Shown: in pieces, positions 6,771 to 14,728 of the stretch
How positions within the stretch are numbered: position 1 is the first letter of the stretch
Layout of the letters: every line of letters starts with the position of its first letter
Origin: Gemmataceae bacterium
Lineage (GTDB): Bacteria; Planctomycetota; Planctomycetia; Gemmatales; Gemmataceae
Assembly (NCBI GenBank): GCA_022616435.1
Contig: JAKEET010000126.1
Span: forward strand, 1 to 64,000
Length of the DNA stretch: 64,000 bases
Direction: 5' to 3'
Position numbers and translations under genes: made by a program
Notes under the pieces: generated by a model
Told to the model about the DNA's origin: nothing
Database searches by the model: none
The model's input: the letters and a program-made list of their open reading frames with translations, nothing else

Positions 6771-7441
6771 CGAAACAATTCAAACCTCGTCGCCTGCGGA
6801 TGGTTCACCGCGTTGCCTTCGTCCGTGTCGATGTGGACCTCGAGCTTGCTCGCCGGCGACAGTCGCACGAGCAAATCTTCGAGCACCGCGGAGCAATCGC
6901 TCTTGACCCGCAGGTGCAGGCGGTCGCCGTCCTTGACGCCGTAATAGTCCGCGTCCTTGGGGCCGATGTGGACGTGCCGTTCGTGGCGGATCACGCCGCG
7001 CTCCAGCTGGATCATGCCGGCCGGACCCATCAGGTAGCAGCCGGGCGAGTCGCGATGATCGCCGCTCTTCCTGACCGGCGGGTTTAGCCCGAGCAGCACG
7101 GCGTCCGTGAACGCCAGCTCCACCTGGGTGTGATCGCGGCACGGGCCGAGGATGCGCAGGTTCGTGATCATCCGCTGCCGGGGGCCGATGATCGTGACCG
7201 CTTCCTCCGCCGCGAAGAAGCCGTCCTGGTAGAGCCACTTGTACGGCTTCAGTTGATGGCCCTTGCCGAACAGGCGCTCCAGGTCTTCCTGCGTCACGTG
7301 GCAATGGCGGGCGGAGACGTTGACCACGAGCTTGGGCTTGCCATCGGGCACGCCCGCGGACGGCCGCCCGTTGGTTTTCAGGTGCCTCTGCAGCGCCTGC
7401 CGCACCAGGTTCTCGACCACAGGACGGTCCAGGGTCATCAT
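6764..7441 (-). CDS. pduL: PduL-type phosphate acyltransferase, BMC cargo
   Basis: 225 residues, the PduL (not Pta) fold. It transfers the acyl group from CoA to phosphate inside the shell, recycling CoA for the aldehyde dehydrogenase. Both Zn-binding repeats are visible: His46/His48 in SARHCHVT and His156/His158 in RHVHIGP, plus His203 in EVHIDTDEGNA. Residues 1-24 (MMTLDRPVVENLVRQALQRH...) form an amphipathic helix and linker like known PduL encapsulation peptides. Overlaps deoR by 4 bases, so the two are translationally coupled. Confidence 0.95.
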   Translation of the reverse strand: MMTLDRPVVENLVRQALQRHLKTNGRPSAGVPDGKPKLVVNVSARHCHVTQEDLERLFGKGHQLKPYKWLYQDGFFAAEEAVTIIGPRQRMITNLRILGPCRDHTQVELAFTDAVLLGLNPPVRKSGDHRDSPGCYLMGPAGMIQLERGVIRHERHVHIGPKDADYYGVKDGDRLHLRVKSDCSAVLEDLLVRLSPASKLEVHIDTDEGNAVNHPQATRFELFRP

Positions 7442-8217
7442 GATTCGAATCCCTTGCTCTGTTCGCCGGCCACGATGAGCCGCACGTCCGGGTCGATCAT
7501 CTTCCGTTGTTCGTCGTTGATCTTGGCGTCCACGATCAGCGTGTCGATTTCACGCAGCTCGCACAGGAAGGCCAGCGCCTGCCGGCCGATTTTCGTGTGG
7601 TCCGCGACGACCGCCACCTCGTCGGCACAGCGCATCATGGCCCGCTCGGTCTCGACCAGGAGCAGGTTGCTGTTGAACAGCCCTTTCGCCGTGACGCCGC
7701 CGACCGACAGGATCGTCTGCTGCACGTGGATGTCGTCCATCATCCGCACAGTCAAGGGGCCGAGGGCGACGCCGGTCTTCGGGTACACGTAGCCGCCCAG
7801 GATCACCAGGTCGGTCTCGTGGCTCGACGCGAACAGGTTGGCGATCGGCAAGCTGTTCGTCACGATCTGCAGCCGCCGGCCGACCAGCAGCCGGGCGACT
7901 TCGAGCGTCGTGGTGCCGCCGTCGAGGAGGATGGCGTCGCCGTCCTGGATGCGGGCGGCTGCGGCGACGGCGATCTGCCGCTTCTCCTCGAGTTCGCGTT
8001 GCGAGCGTTCCTCCAGGGCCGGCAGGGCGCCGCCGTCGCCCTGAAAGACGGCGCCGCCGTGTGTGCGCTTCACGAAGCCTTGTTGATCCAGGTAGTCCAG
8101 GTCGCGCCGCACGGTGGATTCCGACGCTTGCAGTTCTTTCGCCAGGTCTGCCAGGGCGATGTAACCTCGCTCGCTGACCAAGTCGATCACTTTCTGGCGT
8201 CGCTCTTCCACCAGCAT
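7438..8217 (-). CDS. DeoR-family transcriptional regulator of the BMC operon
   Basis: 259 residues from the ATG at 8217. Residues 1-55 are a DeoR winged helix (ERRQKVIDLVSERGYIALADLAKELQ, then ASESTVRRDLDYLDQQG and RTHGGA). Residues about 75-235 are the DeoRC sugar-phosphate sensor, with DGGTTTLEVARLL and VVADHTKIGR. As the first gene of the operon it probably represses it and is released by a sugar phosphate such as fuculose- or rhamnulose-1-phosphate; the ligand is inferred from context. The frame is open 29 codons further upstream, but that stretch covers the putative promoter. Confidence 0.92.
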   Translation of the reverse strand: MLVEERRQKVIDLVSERGYIALADLAKELQASESTVRRDLDYLDQQGFVKRTHGGAVFQGDGGALPALEERSQRELEEKRQIAVAAAARIQDGDAILLDGGTTTLEVARLLVGRRLQIVTNSLPIANLFASSHETDLVILGGYVYPKTGVALGPLTVRMMDDIHVQQTILSVGGVTAKGLFNSNLLLVETERAMMRCADEVAVVADHTKIGRQALAFLCELREIDTLIVDAKINDEQRKMIDPDVRLIVAGEQSKGFES

Positions 8218-8275
8218 GGTTACATCCTGTCCATTTGTGGAATGATTCAGTCGTTGATTCTGAAATATAATTCCC

Positions 8276-8304
8276 ATTTTCTCCAAATTAGTCTGACGTG
8301 TCAA
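8276..8304 (-). promoter_or_regulatory. Candidate sigma-70 promoter of the BMC operon
   Basis: On the minus strand TTGACA (8304-8299), then 17 bases, then GAAAAT (8281-8276), in an unusually AT-rich stretch about 60 bases upstream of the deoR ATG. The -35 is perfect and the -10 matches four of six consensus bases. Confidence 0.4.
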
Positions 8305-8316
8305 GACGTAAATCAG
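8293..8316. promoter_or_regulatory. Candidate DeoR operator overlapping the -35
   Basis: Imperfect dyad reading CTGACGTGTCAAGACGT then AAATCAG, with CTGA/TCAG ends and two GACGT/ACGT cores. It overlaps the candidate -35 of the BMC operon, where an autorepressor would bind. No binding consensus was available to compare. Confidence 0.3.
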
Positions 8317-8632
8317 TCAAAATATTCCTATTTCATCCAATCTACATCATGTTCTGCCAAACCAACCGTTGACAAACGCTCCTGGGCGACGCCGACCACC
8401 GGGGTGCGAATGGCCGACAGGTCGGCTTCGTGACAGAAATCCACCAGGCGTGGTTGCATTCTGTCGGCAAGGCGGAATGGCGCCCGGGCTTCTCGTTTCG
8501 CGGTCCGTTCCCCGGACGACGGGGTTTCATAAGATGAATCATCAGGCGCGTGGGGTGCTGCGCGCTGTTGACGGTCCCACCGACCTGTTTCCAACGAAAC
8601 GACGCTGTTCGACGACTTGGGGGAATCAAGGA

Positions 8633-11011
8633 ATGTCCACGCGCATCTTGTTCGCGGCCGTCATCGGAGTCGCCGCCTGGTCCAGTCCTGGCGTTGATGC
8701 CGGTGTCAATCTTCCTGGCGACAAGAAACTGGAGCGCGTCGATTTCGAGCGCCACGTCATGGGCCTGTTCGGCCGGGCGGGGTGCAATGCCGGTTCGTGC
8801 CACGGCTCGTTCCAGGGCAAGGGGGGCTTCCGGCTGTCGCTGTTCGGCTACGATCCCGACAAGGATTACATCGCCATCACCCGCGAAGGGTTGTCGCGGC
8901 GCGTCAACGCGTCCGATCCGGACGGCAGCCTGCTGTTGTTGAAGGCGACCGGGCAGGTCGAGCACGGCGGCGGCGTGCGTTTCAGCAAGCGCACCTGGCA
9001 GTATCAGCTGCTGCGCGACTGGATCAGCCAGGGCGCGCCGTGGTCCAAAGGCTCGGGCGCTGTGGAAAAGGTGATCCTGAATCCGCCCGAGATCGCCTTC
9101 AACAAGGCCGGCGAAGCGCGCCAGGTTCAAGTCTCGGCCCGCTTCTCGGACGGCAGCGAAGCGGACATCACTCCATTTTGCGACTTCCGCACCAATGACG
9201 ACGCGGTCGCCGAGGTCACGAACCTGGGGCTGGTCAAGAGCCTGCGTCCGGGCAGCACCGCCATCGTGGTCAGCTACCGCGGCAACGTGTTGCCGCTGCG
9301 CCTCATGGTGCCGATGGAAATGCCCGCCGGGTTCGCGTACCCCAAGACGCCGGAGGTGAATTACGTGGACCGGGAAGTGTTCGCCCGGCTCAAGCTGCTC
9401 AACATGGCTCCGTCGGACTTGTCGAGCGACGCCGAGTTCCTGCGGCGCGTGACCATCGACACGATCGGCCAGCTGCCGACGCCGGACGAGGTGCGCAGCT
9501 TCCTGGCCGACAAGGATCCCCACAAGCGGCAGAAGAAGATCGATGAGCTGCTGGTCCACCCGCTGCACGCCGCCTTGTGGGCGACCAAGTTCAGCGACAT
9601 CACCGGCAATGACACCCAGTCGCTGGAAATCCCGAACAACATCAAGTCGAAGCGCAGCCAGCAATGGCACGACTGGCTCCGCAAGCGCGTCCAGGAGAAC
9701 ATGGCCTATGACGAGATCGTGCGCGGCATCCTGTGCGCCACGAGCCGGGAAGGCAAGGCGCCGGAGGACTGGCTCGATCACGTCAAGAAAATGGACGAGC
9801 AGCTTCTGACCAATTTCGATTCGGATTACGCCAACCGGGACACGCTCGATCTCTACTGGCGGCGGCAGCAACAGGTGACCATCGAGCTCTGGGGCGAGCG
9901 GACGGCGGCGGCGTTCCTGGGCGTCCGCGTCGAATGCGCCCAGTGCCACAAGCACCCCTTCGACCGCTGGACCCAGGCCGAGTATCGGGCGTACGCCAAC
10001 ATCTTCGGCGCGGTGAGCGTCGGCTCGTCGCCGGAGGCGTCGCGGCTGATCGCCGCCGAAGTGAAGCAGCGCAAGGAGAAGACGGCCAAGAAGAATCAGA
10101 TCCTGCCGGTGCGCGAGGTGTTCCTGAACGCCAACGCCCGCAGCTTGCGGCACCCCGACACCAACGGCGTGCTGACCCCCAAGGCGCTGGGCGGCCCCGA
10201 GATCTCGTTCCAGCGCGGCAAGGACATGCGCGAGGAGCTGTTCAAGTGGATGCGCGGCCCCGACAACCCGTTCTTCGCCCGGGCCTTCGTCAACCGCGTC
10301 TGGGGCCACTATCTCGGCGTCGGCATCGTCCATCCGGTCGACGATTTCTCGCTCGGCAACCCGCCGTCCAACGACAAGTTGCTCGACGCCCTGGCCAAGG
10401 ACTTCCTCGAGCACAACTTCGACATCCGCCACATCGAGCGGGTGATCTTGAACAGCCGGACATATCAGCTCAGCTCCAAGACCAACGAAACCAACAAGCT
10501 CGACAAGAACAACTACGCCCACGCGTATATTCGCCCGATGATGGCCGAGGCAGTGGTGGACGTGTTGAACTGCGCGCTGGGGACGGTGGAGAGGTGGGGC
10601 CCCGAGGTGAAGCCGGGCTCGAAAGCGGTCGAGGTCGGGGCCAGCCAGCTGCAGAATCCGCAGCTGACGTATGCCTTCCGCATCTTCGGCCGGCCGCCGC
10701 GGACCTCGGCGTGCGATTGCGAGCGGGCCATGGAGCCGGCCTTGCCGCAGAAGCTGTTCCTCATGACCGACCAGGGCTTGCTGGACAAGTTCAAGGTGGT
10801 CGACGGGCGGCTGGAGAAGCTGATCAAGAGCACGAAATCCGACGACGAAGCCCTGGACGAACTGTTCCTGGCGACGTTGTCGCGGTTGCCGAGCGCCCGG
10901 GATCGCCAGGCGTTCGCCGACTACCGCAAGATGGTCACCGACCGCCGGACCGCGTTCAACGACACGGTCTGGGCGCTGATCAACACGCGGGAGTTCATCC
11001 TGAATCACTGA
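8633..11011 (+). CDS. Secreted DUF1549/DUF1553 protein with bacterial Ig-like domain
   Basis: 792 residues from the ATG at 8633 (site AAGGA just upstream). Residues 1-23 are a signal peptide. Next comes a heme-like segment with a wide CNAGSCHG motif (Cys51, Cys56, His57), a Big2-type Ig domain, the DUF1549 domain with CAQCHKHPFDRW (near residue 435) and the DUF1553 domain with FVNRVWGHYLGVGIVHPVDDF. These proteins are abundant in Planctomycetes and are nearly always followed by a DUF1501 gene, as here. Their biochemical role is unknown; a link to secreted sulfatases and polysaccharide use has been proposed from context. CAQCH is a potential covalent heme site. Confidence 0.9.
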   Translation: MSTRILFAAVIGVAAWSSPGVDAGVNLPGDKKLERVDFERHVMGLFGRAGCNAGSCHGSFQGKGGFRLSLFGYDPDKDYIAITREGLSRRVNASDPDGSLLLLKATGQVEHGGGVRFSKRTWQYQLLRDWISQGAPWSKGSGAVEKVILNPPEIAFNKAGEARQVQVSARFSDGSEADITPFCDFRTNDDAVAEVTNLGLVKSLRPGSTAIVVSYRGNVLPLRLMVPMEMPAGFAYPKTPEVNYVDREVFARLKLLNMAPSDLSSDAEFLRRVTIDTIGQLPTPDEVRSFLADKDPHKRQKKIDELLVHPLHAALWATKFSDITGNDTQSLEIPNNIKSKRSQQWHDWLRKRVQENMAYDEIVRGILCATSREGKAPEDWLDHVKKMDEQLLTNFDSDYANRDTLDLYWRRQQQVTIELWGERTAAAFLGVRVECAQCHKHPFDRWTQAEYRAYANIFGAVSVGSSPEASRLIAAEVKQRKEKTAKKNQILPVREVFLNANARSLRHPDTNGVLTPKALGGPEISFQRGKDMREELFKWMRGPDNPFFARAFVNRVWGHYLGVGIVHPVDDFSLGNPPSNDKLLDALAKDFLEHNFDIRHIERVILNSRTYQLSSKTNETNKLDKNNYAHAYIRPMMAEAVVDVLNCALGTVERWGPEVKPGSKAVEVGASQLQNPQLTYAFRIFGRPPRTSACDCERAMEPALPQKLFLMTDQGLLDKFKVVDGRLEKLIKSTKSDDEALDELFLATLSRLPSARDRQAFADYRKMVTDRRTAFNDTVWALINTREFILNH

Positions 11012-11012
11012 T

Positions 11013-11080
11013 GCGAGCGGCGCGGCGTAAACCCGACGTGTCGCCCGCCTGCCACGGCGGGCGTAAGCCGCGCCGCTCGC
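11013..11080. repeat. Palindromic repeat family K
   Basis: Starts one base after the DUF1549 stop codon. Arms GCGAGCGGCGCGGC and GCCGCGCCGCTCGC are exact complements; the loop has a second small palindrome (CGCCCGCC...GGCGGGCG). The rest of the gap to 11267 holds only the leader of the next gene. Confidence 0.85.
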
Positions 11081-11267
11081 CCGCCGACGGATTTTTTCCC
11101 GAAACTCGAATGGGACATTGGGGTTAGATAGTCGATTCATCAGGTTCTAACCTCGGCGTCGCCCCGGGGGCGTGTTGTAAATACAGAATTGCCTTGTCCT
11201 TCCGTCAACTGCCCTGGAGGAAGGACGTTTTGGGGGGGATCCCAGGGCTGCACAAGGATTTTGACCC

Positions 11268-12608
11268 ATGGCACGTTTCGTATCCGACTGCGAAGGATTT
11301 GCCCGCCGCGACTTCCTCAAGATCGGCTCGGCCGGCCTGCTCGGCATCGGCCTGCCGCAGCTCCTCCAGCTGGAGGCCAAGGCCAACGAGGCCCGCGGCC
11401 AACGCCGGGCCCAGGCCAGGTCGGTCATCATGGTGTGGCTTGCCGGCGGCCCGGCGACCATCGACATGTGGGACCTGCGGCCCAACGCCCCCGAGGGCAT
11501 TCGCGGTGAGTTCAACGAGATCAACACCAGCGCCGCCGGCGTCCGGATCAGCCAGCACCTTCCGCGCATGGCCGAGGTGATGAACAAGTGCTCGATCGTC
11601 CGGTCGCTGGCTCACACGATCCCGTCGCACGGCCCGGCCACGGTGTTCATGACCACCGGCAACCGGCCCACGCCGGCCCTTCATTATCCGTCCCTGGGCT
11701 CCTTGGTGACGCGCTTGCTCCCCGCGGCCCAGGGCGTGCCGCCGTACGTGGCCTTCAACGAGCTCCGCAACGGCTCGGCCGGCCTCGCGGGCTACCTTGG
11801 CACCTCGTACAACCCGTTCATCGTCGAAGGCGCCGGCAACGCCAACGGCCGCGGCCGCACGGCCGGCAACCTCCGGGTTCGCGGCATCACGCTGCCGAGC
11901 GGCTTCACGCTGGAGCAACTGGAAAACCGCGACCGCCTGCTGCAGAACTTCGAACGCGGCCTGGCCGAGACCGACCGCCAAGACGACCTCGTGGACGGCC
12001 TCGACACCTTCCACCGCCAGGCCCTCGACATCCTGCGCTCCGATCGCACTCGCAATGCCTTCAACCTGCAACAGGAAAGCGACAGCGTCCGGGAACGCTA
12101 CGGCAACACCCCGTTCGGTCAGGGCGTGCTCGCCGCCCGCCGGCTGGTGGAAGCCGGCGTCCGGTTCGTCACCATCAGCACTGGCGGCTGGGACACCCAC
12201 AATCAAAACTTCCAGAACCTGAGGACTCGCCTGCTCCCCAACCTCGACCAGACCTTGTCGGCCCTGATCAAGGACCTCGACGATCGCGGCCAGCTCGACT
12301 CGACCATCGTCTACTGTGCCGGCGAGTTCGGCCGCACGCCGCGGGTCAACAACCGCTCCGGCCGCGACCACTGGGCGCGGTCGATGTCGGTGGTGCTGGC
12401 CGGCGGCGGCATCCGGCGCGGCTACGCCCACGGCACGACCGACGTGCAGGGCATGGCCCCCAACGCCGATCCCTGCACGCCGGACGACGTGGCCGCCACG
12501 GTCTTCCGCCAGCTGGGCATCGATCATTTGCAAGAACTGATGACGCCGACCGGCCGTCCGGTGCAGCTCTTCCGCGAGGGCAACCCGATCGCCCGGCTGG
12601 TTGGGTAG
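11268..12608 (+). CDS. DUF1501 secreted protein, Tat signal
   Basis: 446 residues. The N-terminus carries a twin-arginine signal (ARRDFLKIGSAGLLGIGL, residues 12-29). The body is a DUF1501 domain of the alkaline-phosphatase-like fold: VIMVWLAGGPATIDMWDLRP, SIVRSLAHTIPSHG, STGGWDTHNQNF and YCAGEFGRTPRVN followed by GRDHW are the conserved metal-site-like segments. Folded export by Tat suggests a cofactor or metal. It pairs with the preceding DUF1549/DUF1553 gene; the two are presumed partners in one periplasmic complex, function unknown. A Rho-independent terminator follows. Confidence 0.93.
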   Translation: MARFVSDCEGFARRDFLKIGSAGLLGIGLPQLLQLEAKANEARGQRRAQARSVIMVWLAGGPATIDMWDLRPNAPEGIRGEFNEINTSAAGVRISQHLPRMAEVMNKCSIVRSLAHTIPSHGPATVFMTTGNRPTPALHYPSLGSLVTRLLPAAQGVPPYVAFNELRNGSAGLAGYLGTSYNPFIVEGAGNANGRGRTAGNLRVRGITLPSGFTLEQLENRDRLLQNFERGLAETDRQDDLVDGLDTFHRQALDILRSDRTRNAFNLQQESDSVRERYGNTPFGQGVLAARRLVEAGVRFVTISTGGWDTHNQNFQNLRTRLLPNLDQTLSALIKDLDDRGQLDSTIVYCAGEFGRTPRVNNRSGRDHWARSMSVVLAGGGIRRGYAHGTTDVQGMAPNADPCTPDDVAATVFRQLGIDHLQELMTPTGRPVQLFREGNPIARLVG

Positions 12609-12642
12609 GCGGCGGCGCCGCGCTTTGAAGCAAGAAATGGAG

Positions 12643-12674
12643 CAGCCCTGCGGGTGGTCCCGCAGGGCTGTTTT
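12643..12674 (+). terminator. Rho-independent terminator after the DUF1501 gene
   Basis: A 12-base-pair stem CAGCCCTGCGGG / CCCGCAGGGCTG with a 4-base loop, followed by TTTT. It is the clearest classical terminator of the window. Confidence 0.85.
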
Positions 12675-12812
12675 CGTCTCGGCGTTCGCGGGCGGCCTCG
12701 GCCCACTTGGCGGCTTTCTCGCGCAAACTCTCGCAGGCGCGTGGTTGAATGTCAAATGAAAGTGCGTGATTTCCCGGGGCTTCGAAGACTCAGCCCCGGC
12801 CACGCCAACGCT

Positions 12813-14516
12813 TCACGGATTCATGTGGATCACCTTGGGCCACTTCTTCTTGAAGTCCCAGTGCACGTCGTTGTCGATGTCGTGGCAATTCTGGCAGAAG
12901 TTGTCGATGCGTTGCAGGCGGACGTGCTCGGGCACGCCGCGGTTGAACTGCTTGGCCCAGGGATTCATCAGCTTGCGGATGTCCATGTCCTTGGGATTGT
13001 TGACGTGCGCGCTGGCCGGGCCGTGGCAGCTTTCGCAGCCGACGTGGTGCAATTGGTTCTTGACGCGATCCTTGACGTTCGGGTCGTTGAAGCCCGTGGT
13101 GTGCCGGAAGCCCGTGGTGTGGCACTGCAGGCACTCGCCGTCCATGTGTCGCAGGCCGGGGTTCGTGGCGTTGACGAGCGTTGCCAGCGCGTTGGAGTGT
13201 TTCAGACCGTTGTTCGCCGCGTCCACCCAGATCGCATGAGCGTGTGCGTGGCAGTCGGCGCAGCGCTCGGAGCCGACGTACTTCGTGTCGAGCCTCTTCT
13301 CGTTGCGCAGGATCACCTGGTTCTTGTGATCGCTGACCAGGAACTGCGCGGCCAGCTTGGCATTGGCGACCCGCTTGGCGTAGTCCTCCATCAGGGCGGC
13401 GACCGGGTTGGCCGGCCTCGGGGCGAACTCCGGGGCCATCAGCACCATTTCATACTTGTACTCGTAGCCCCCCTTCTTCCGCCACACGCCGAGGACGCCG
13501 ACGTACTTGCCCTTGTGGCCCACGGTGATGAGCTGCGTTCCGTTCAGGTCGCGGGGCCGGCCGGGGGGCTCGGGGTCGTCGCTCGAATAGACGACGACGT
13601 TCACGGCGGCCTGCTTTTGCTCGTTGCACCAGGCCGCGGTTTTGTCGACCTCGGGCACGCCGCCAGTGGCCAGCTTGTCGTCGGTCTGCAAGAGCACCAC
13701 GTTGAACTCGGTCTTCTGATTCTTGAGCTCCCGGAGCGCGGCCGCCGCCTGGTCCGGAGCAAACTTCAACGTCTCCTTGAACAGCTCCTGGACGGTCTTG
13801 CCGATCATGCCGACGACGCCGATCTTGGGCAAACCTTTCACATCCATGATTTCATAAGGCCGAGCGTTCATCGCGTGGAACGGACCGTCGGGATGGGCGT
13901 CGGCGAGATCGGCGGCCACCGGGCGCGGCCGCTCATTGTTGAGGGAATACTGGGCCAGGGCGTTCATCAGCGGGGCGCCCAGCTCCTGCTTGCCGATGCC
14001 GACCGCGCGATAGCCCATGACGTCCAGGGCGCGCAGCGAAGTTTCATACTTGAGCAGGTTTTGCCGCGGCGGCGTGTCCGAGGTCTTGGGGTACAGGTCG
14101 CCGAGGTCCACCGGCACGACGTTCCAGTCCTTCTTCTTGAGCGACTGGAGAAACTCCCAGCGCCGTGCCAGGCCGCCGTACTGGGGATCGGAGCAGCCGC
14201 AGGGCTGGAGGTAGCCGTGGGTCTGGCCGGAGATGACCAGCACGAAGTCGGGCTTGGTCCAGCCGGCGAAGTATCTGGGAGCGAAAGCGACTGGCGCTGG
14301 ATCGACGGCGGCCTGACCGTCGGCCATGGTCCAGCGGACGAGGGCGTAGCCGCCGGCGAACAGGACGGCGCCGGCGATCAGGGCGCCCAGCATGCGCACC
14401 CGGCAACTTGGTTTGCGAGAACTGGGTGATCGCGTCAAGGGCGGCGCCGAAGGCAAAGGGGGCGACGTGGACAAGTCGGCCTGGGACCCACCGGCCCGCG
14501 GTGCTTGGTTTTCCAT
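12813..14516 (-). CDS. Metallophosphatase-like / tetraheme cytochrome c fusion
   Basis: 567 residues. A low-complexity cytoplasmic N-terminus is followed by one membrane helix (about 42-61). Next is a 5'-nucleotidase/calcineurin-like domain (VLVISGQTHGYLQPCGCSDPQYGGLARR, VPVDLGDLYP, VGIGKQELG), in which classical metal ligands are only partly kept. The C-terminal 150 residues hold four CxxCH heme sites (CADCH, CLQCH, CESCH, CQNCH) in a cytochrome c554-like arrangement. It is probably a periplasmic membrane-anchored electron carrier or multiheme oxidoreductase. The gene upstream on the same strand encodes another membrane-anchored periplasmic protein and may be a partner. Confidence 0.85.
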   Translation of the reverse strand: MENQAPRAGGSQADLSTSPPLPSAPPLTRSPSSRKPSCRVRMLGALIAGAVLFAGGYALVRWTMADGQAAVDPAPVAFAPRYFAGWTKPDFVLVISGQTHGYLQPCGCSDPQYGGLARRWEFLQSLKKKDWNVVPVDLGDLYPKTSDTPPRQNLLKYETSLRALDVMGYRAVGIGKQELGAPLMNALAQYSLNNERPRPVAADLADAHPDGPFHAMNARPYEIMDVKGLPKIGVVGMIGKTVQELFKETLKFAPDQAAAALRELKNQKTEFNVVLLQTDDKLATGGVPEVDKTAAWCNEQKQAAVNVVVYSSDDPEPPGRPRDLNGTQLITVGHKGKYVGVLGVWRKKGGYEYKYEMVLMAPEFAPRPANPVAALMEDYAKRVANAKLAAQFLVSDHKNQVILRNEKRLDTKYVGSERCADCHAHAHAIWVDAANNGLKHSNALATLVNATNPGLRHMDGECLQCHTTGFRHTTGFNDPNVKDRVKNQLHHVGCESCHGPASAHVNNPKDMDIRKLMNPWAKQFNRGVPEHVRLQRIDNFCQNCHDIDNDVHWDFKKKWPKVIHMNP

Positions 14517-14627
14517 AACGCCTTCCGTGCTGGAGACCTGATAACCTGTCAGCTCCCGAAGTGCTTCAGGAGTTCGGGAGAATTCCGACGCGTACCATCG
14601 TCTTTTTCACGGTTTCTGTCAACGTTG

Positions 14628-14726
14628 GTAGGTCCCGCTTGCCGGGCGGGACCTTCGACCTCGCCGGTTCCAGGTCCCGTCCGGCAGACGGGACCTACAG
14701 CGTCCAGGTCGGCAGACGGGACCTAC
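14628..14726. repeat. Palindromic repeat family G with a tandem half
   Basis: Lies between the cytochrome gene and the 502-residue gene. Left arm GTAGGTCCCGCTTGCCGGGC; right arm GTCCCGTCCGGCAGACGGGA, partly repeated (GTCGGCAGACGGGACCTAC) after 10 bases. The element ends two bases before the stop codon of the upstream gene. Confidence 0.85.
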
Positions 14727-14728
14727 AG

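Larger units (their letters stand above)
1..8217 (-). other. PVM-type bacterial microcompartment operon
   Basis: Twelve co-directional genes, of which ten belong to a microcompartment that degrades a sugar-derived aldehyde: regulator, PduL, two hexamer and three pentamer shell proteins, acetate kinase, acylating aldehyde dehydrogenase, class II aldolase and lactate/malate dehydrogenase. This gene set matches the fucose/rhamnose compartment known from Planctomycetes and Verrucomicrobia. There is no B12-dependent diol dehydratase or glycyl radical enzyme, which argues against a Pdu, Eut or Grm compartment. The left end is cut by the window. A PIN/antitoxin pair interrupts the gene order at 440-1094. 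Confidence 0.9.
8218..8632. other. Divergent intergenic region deoR / DUF1549 gene
   Basis: 415 bases. The left 120 bases are AT-rich and hold the BMC promoter candidate. The rest (8345-8632) is GC-rich, has no credible gene on either strand, and ends with GGGGAATCAAGGA, the ribosome binding site of the next gene. No repeat element of the families found elsewhere was seen here. Confidence 0.6.

Noticed and set aside
1..8217. Pdu or Eut compartment
   Set aside because: No diol dehydratase, ethanolamine lyase or B12-related gene; the class II aldolase and gene set fit the PVM type.
8342..11140. 932-codon minus-strand frame opposite the DUF1549/DUF1553 gene
   Set aside because: Extremely Arg/Gln/Leu-rich antisense frame; the plus-strand protein has a signal peptide, CxxCH and family domains.
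11205..12803. 532-codon minus-strand frame opposite the DUF1501 gene
   Set aside because: Antisense shadow; no domain, and it runs through the terminator.
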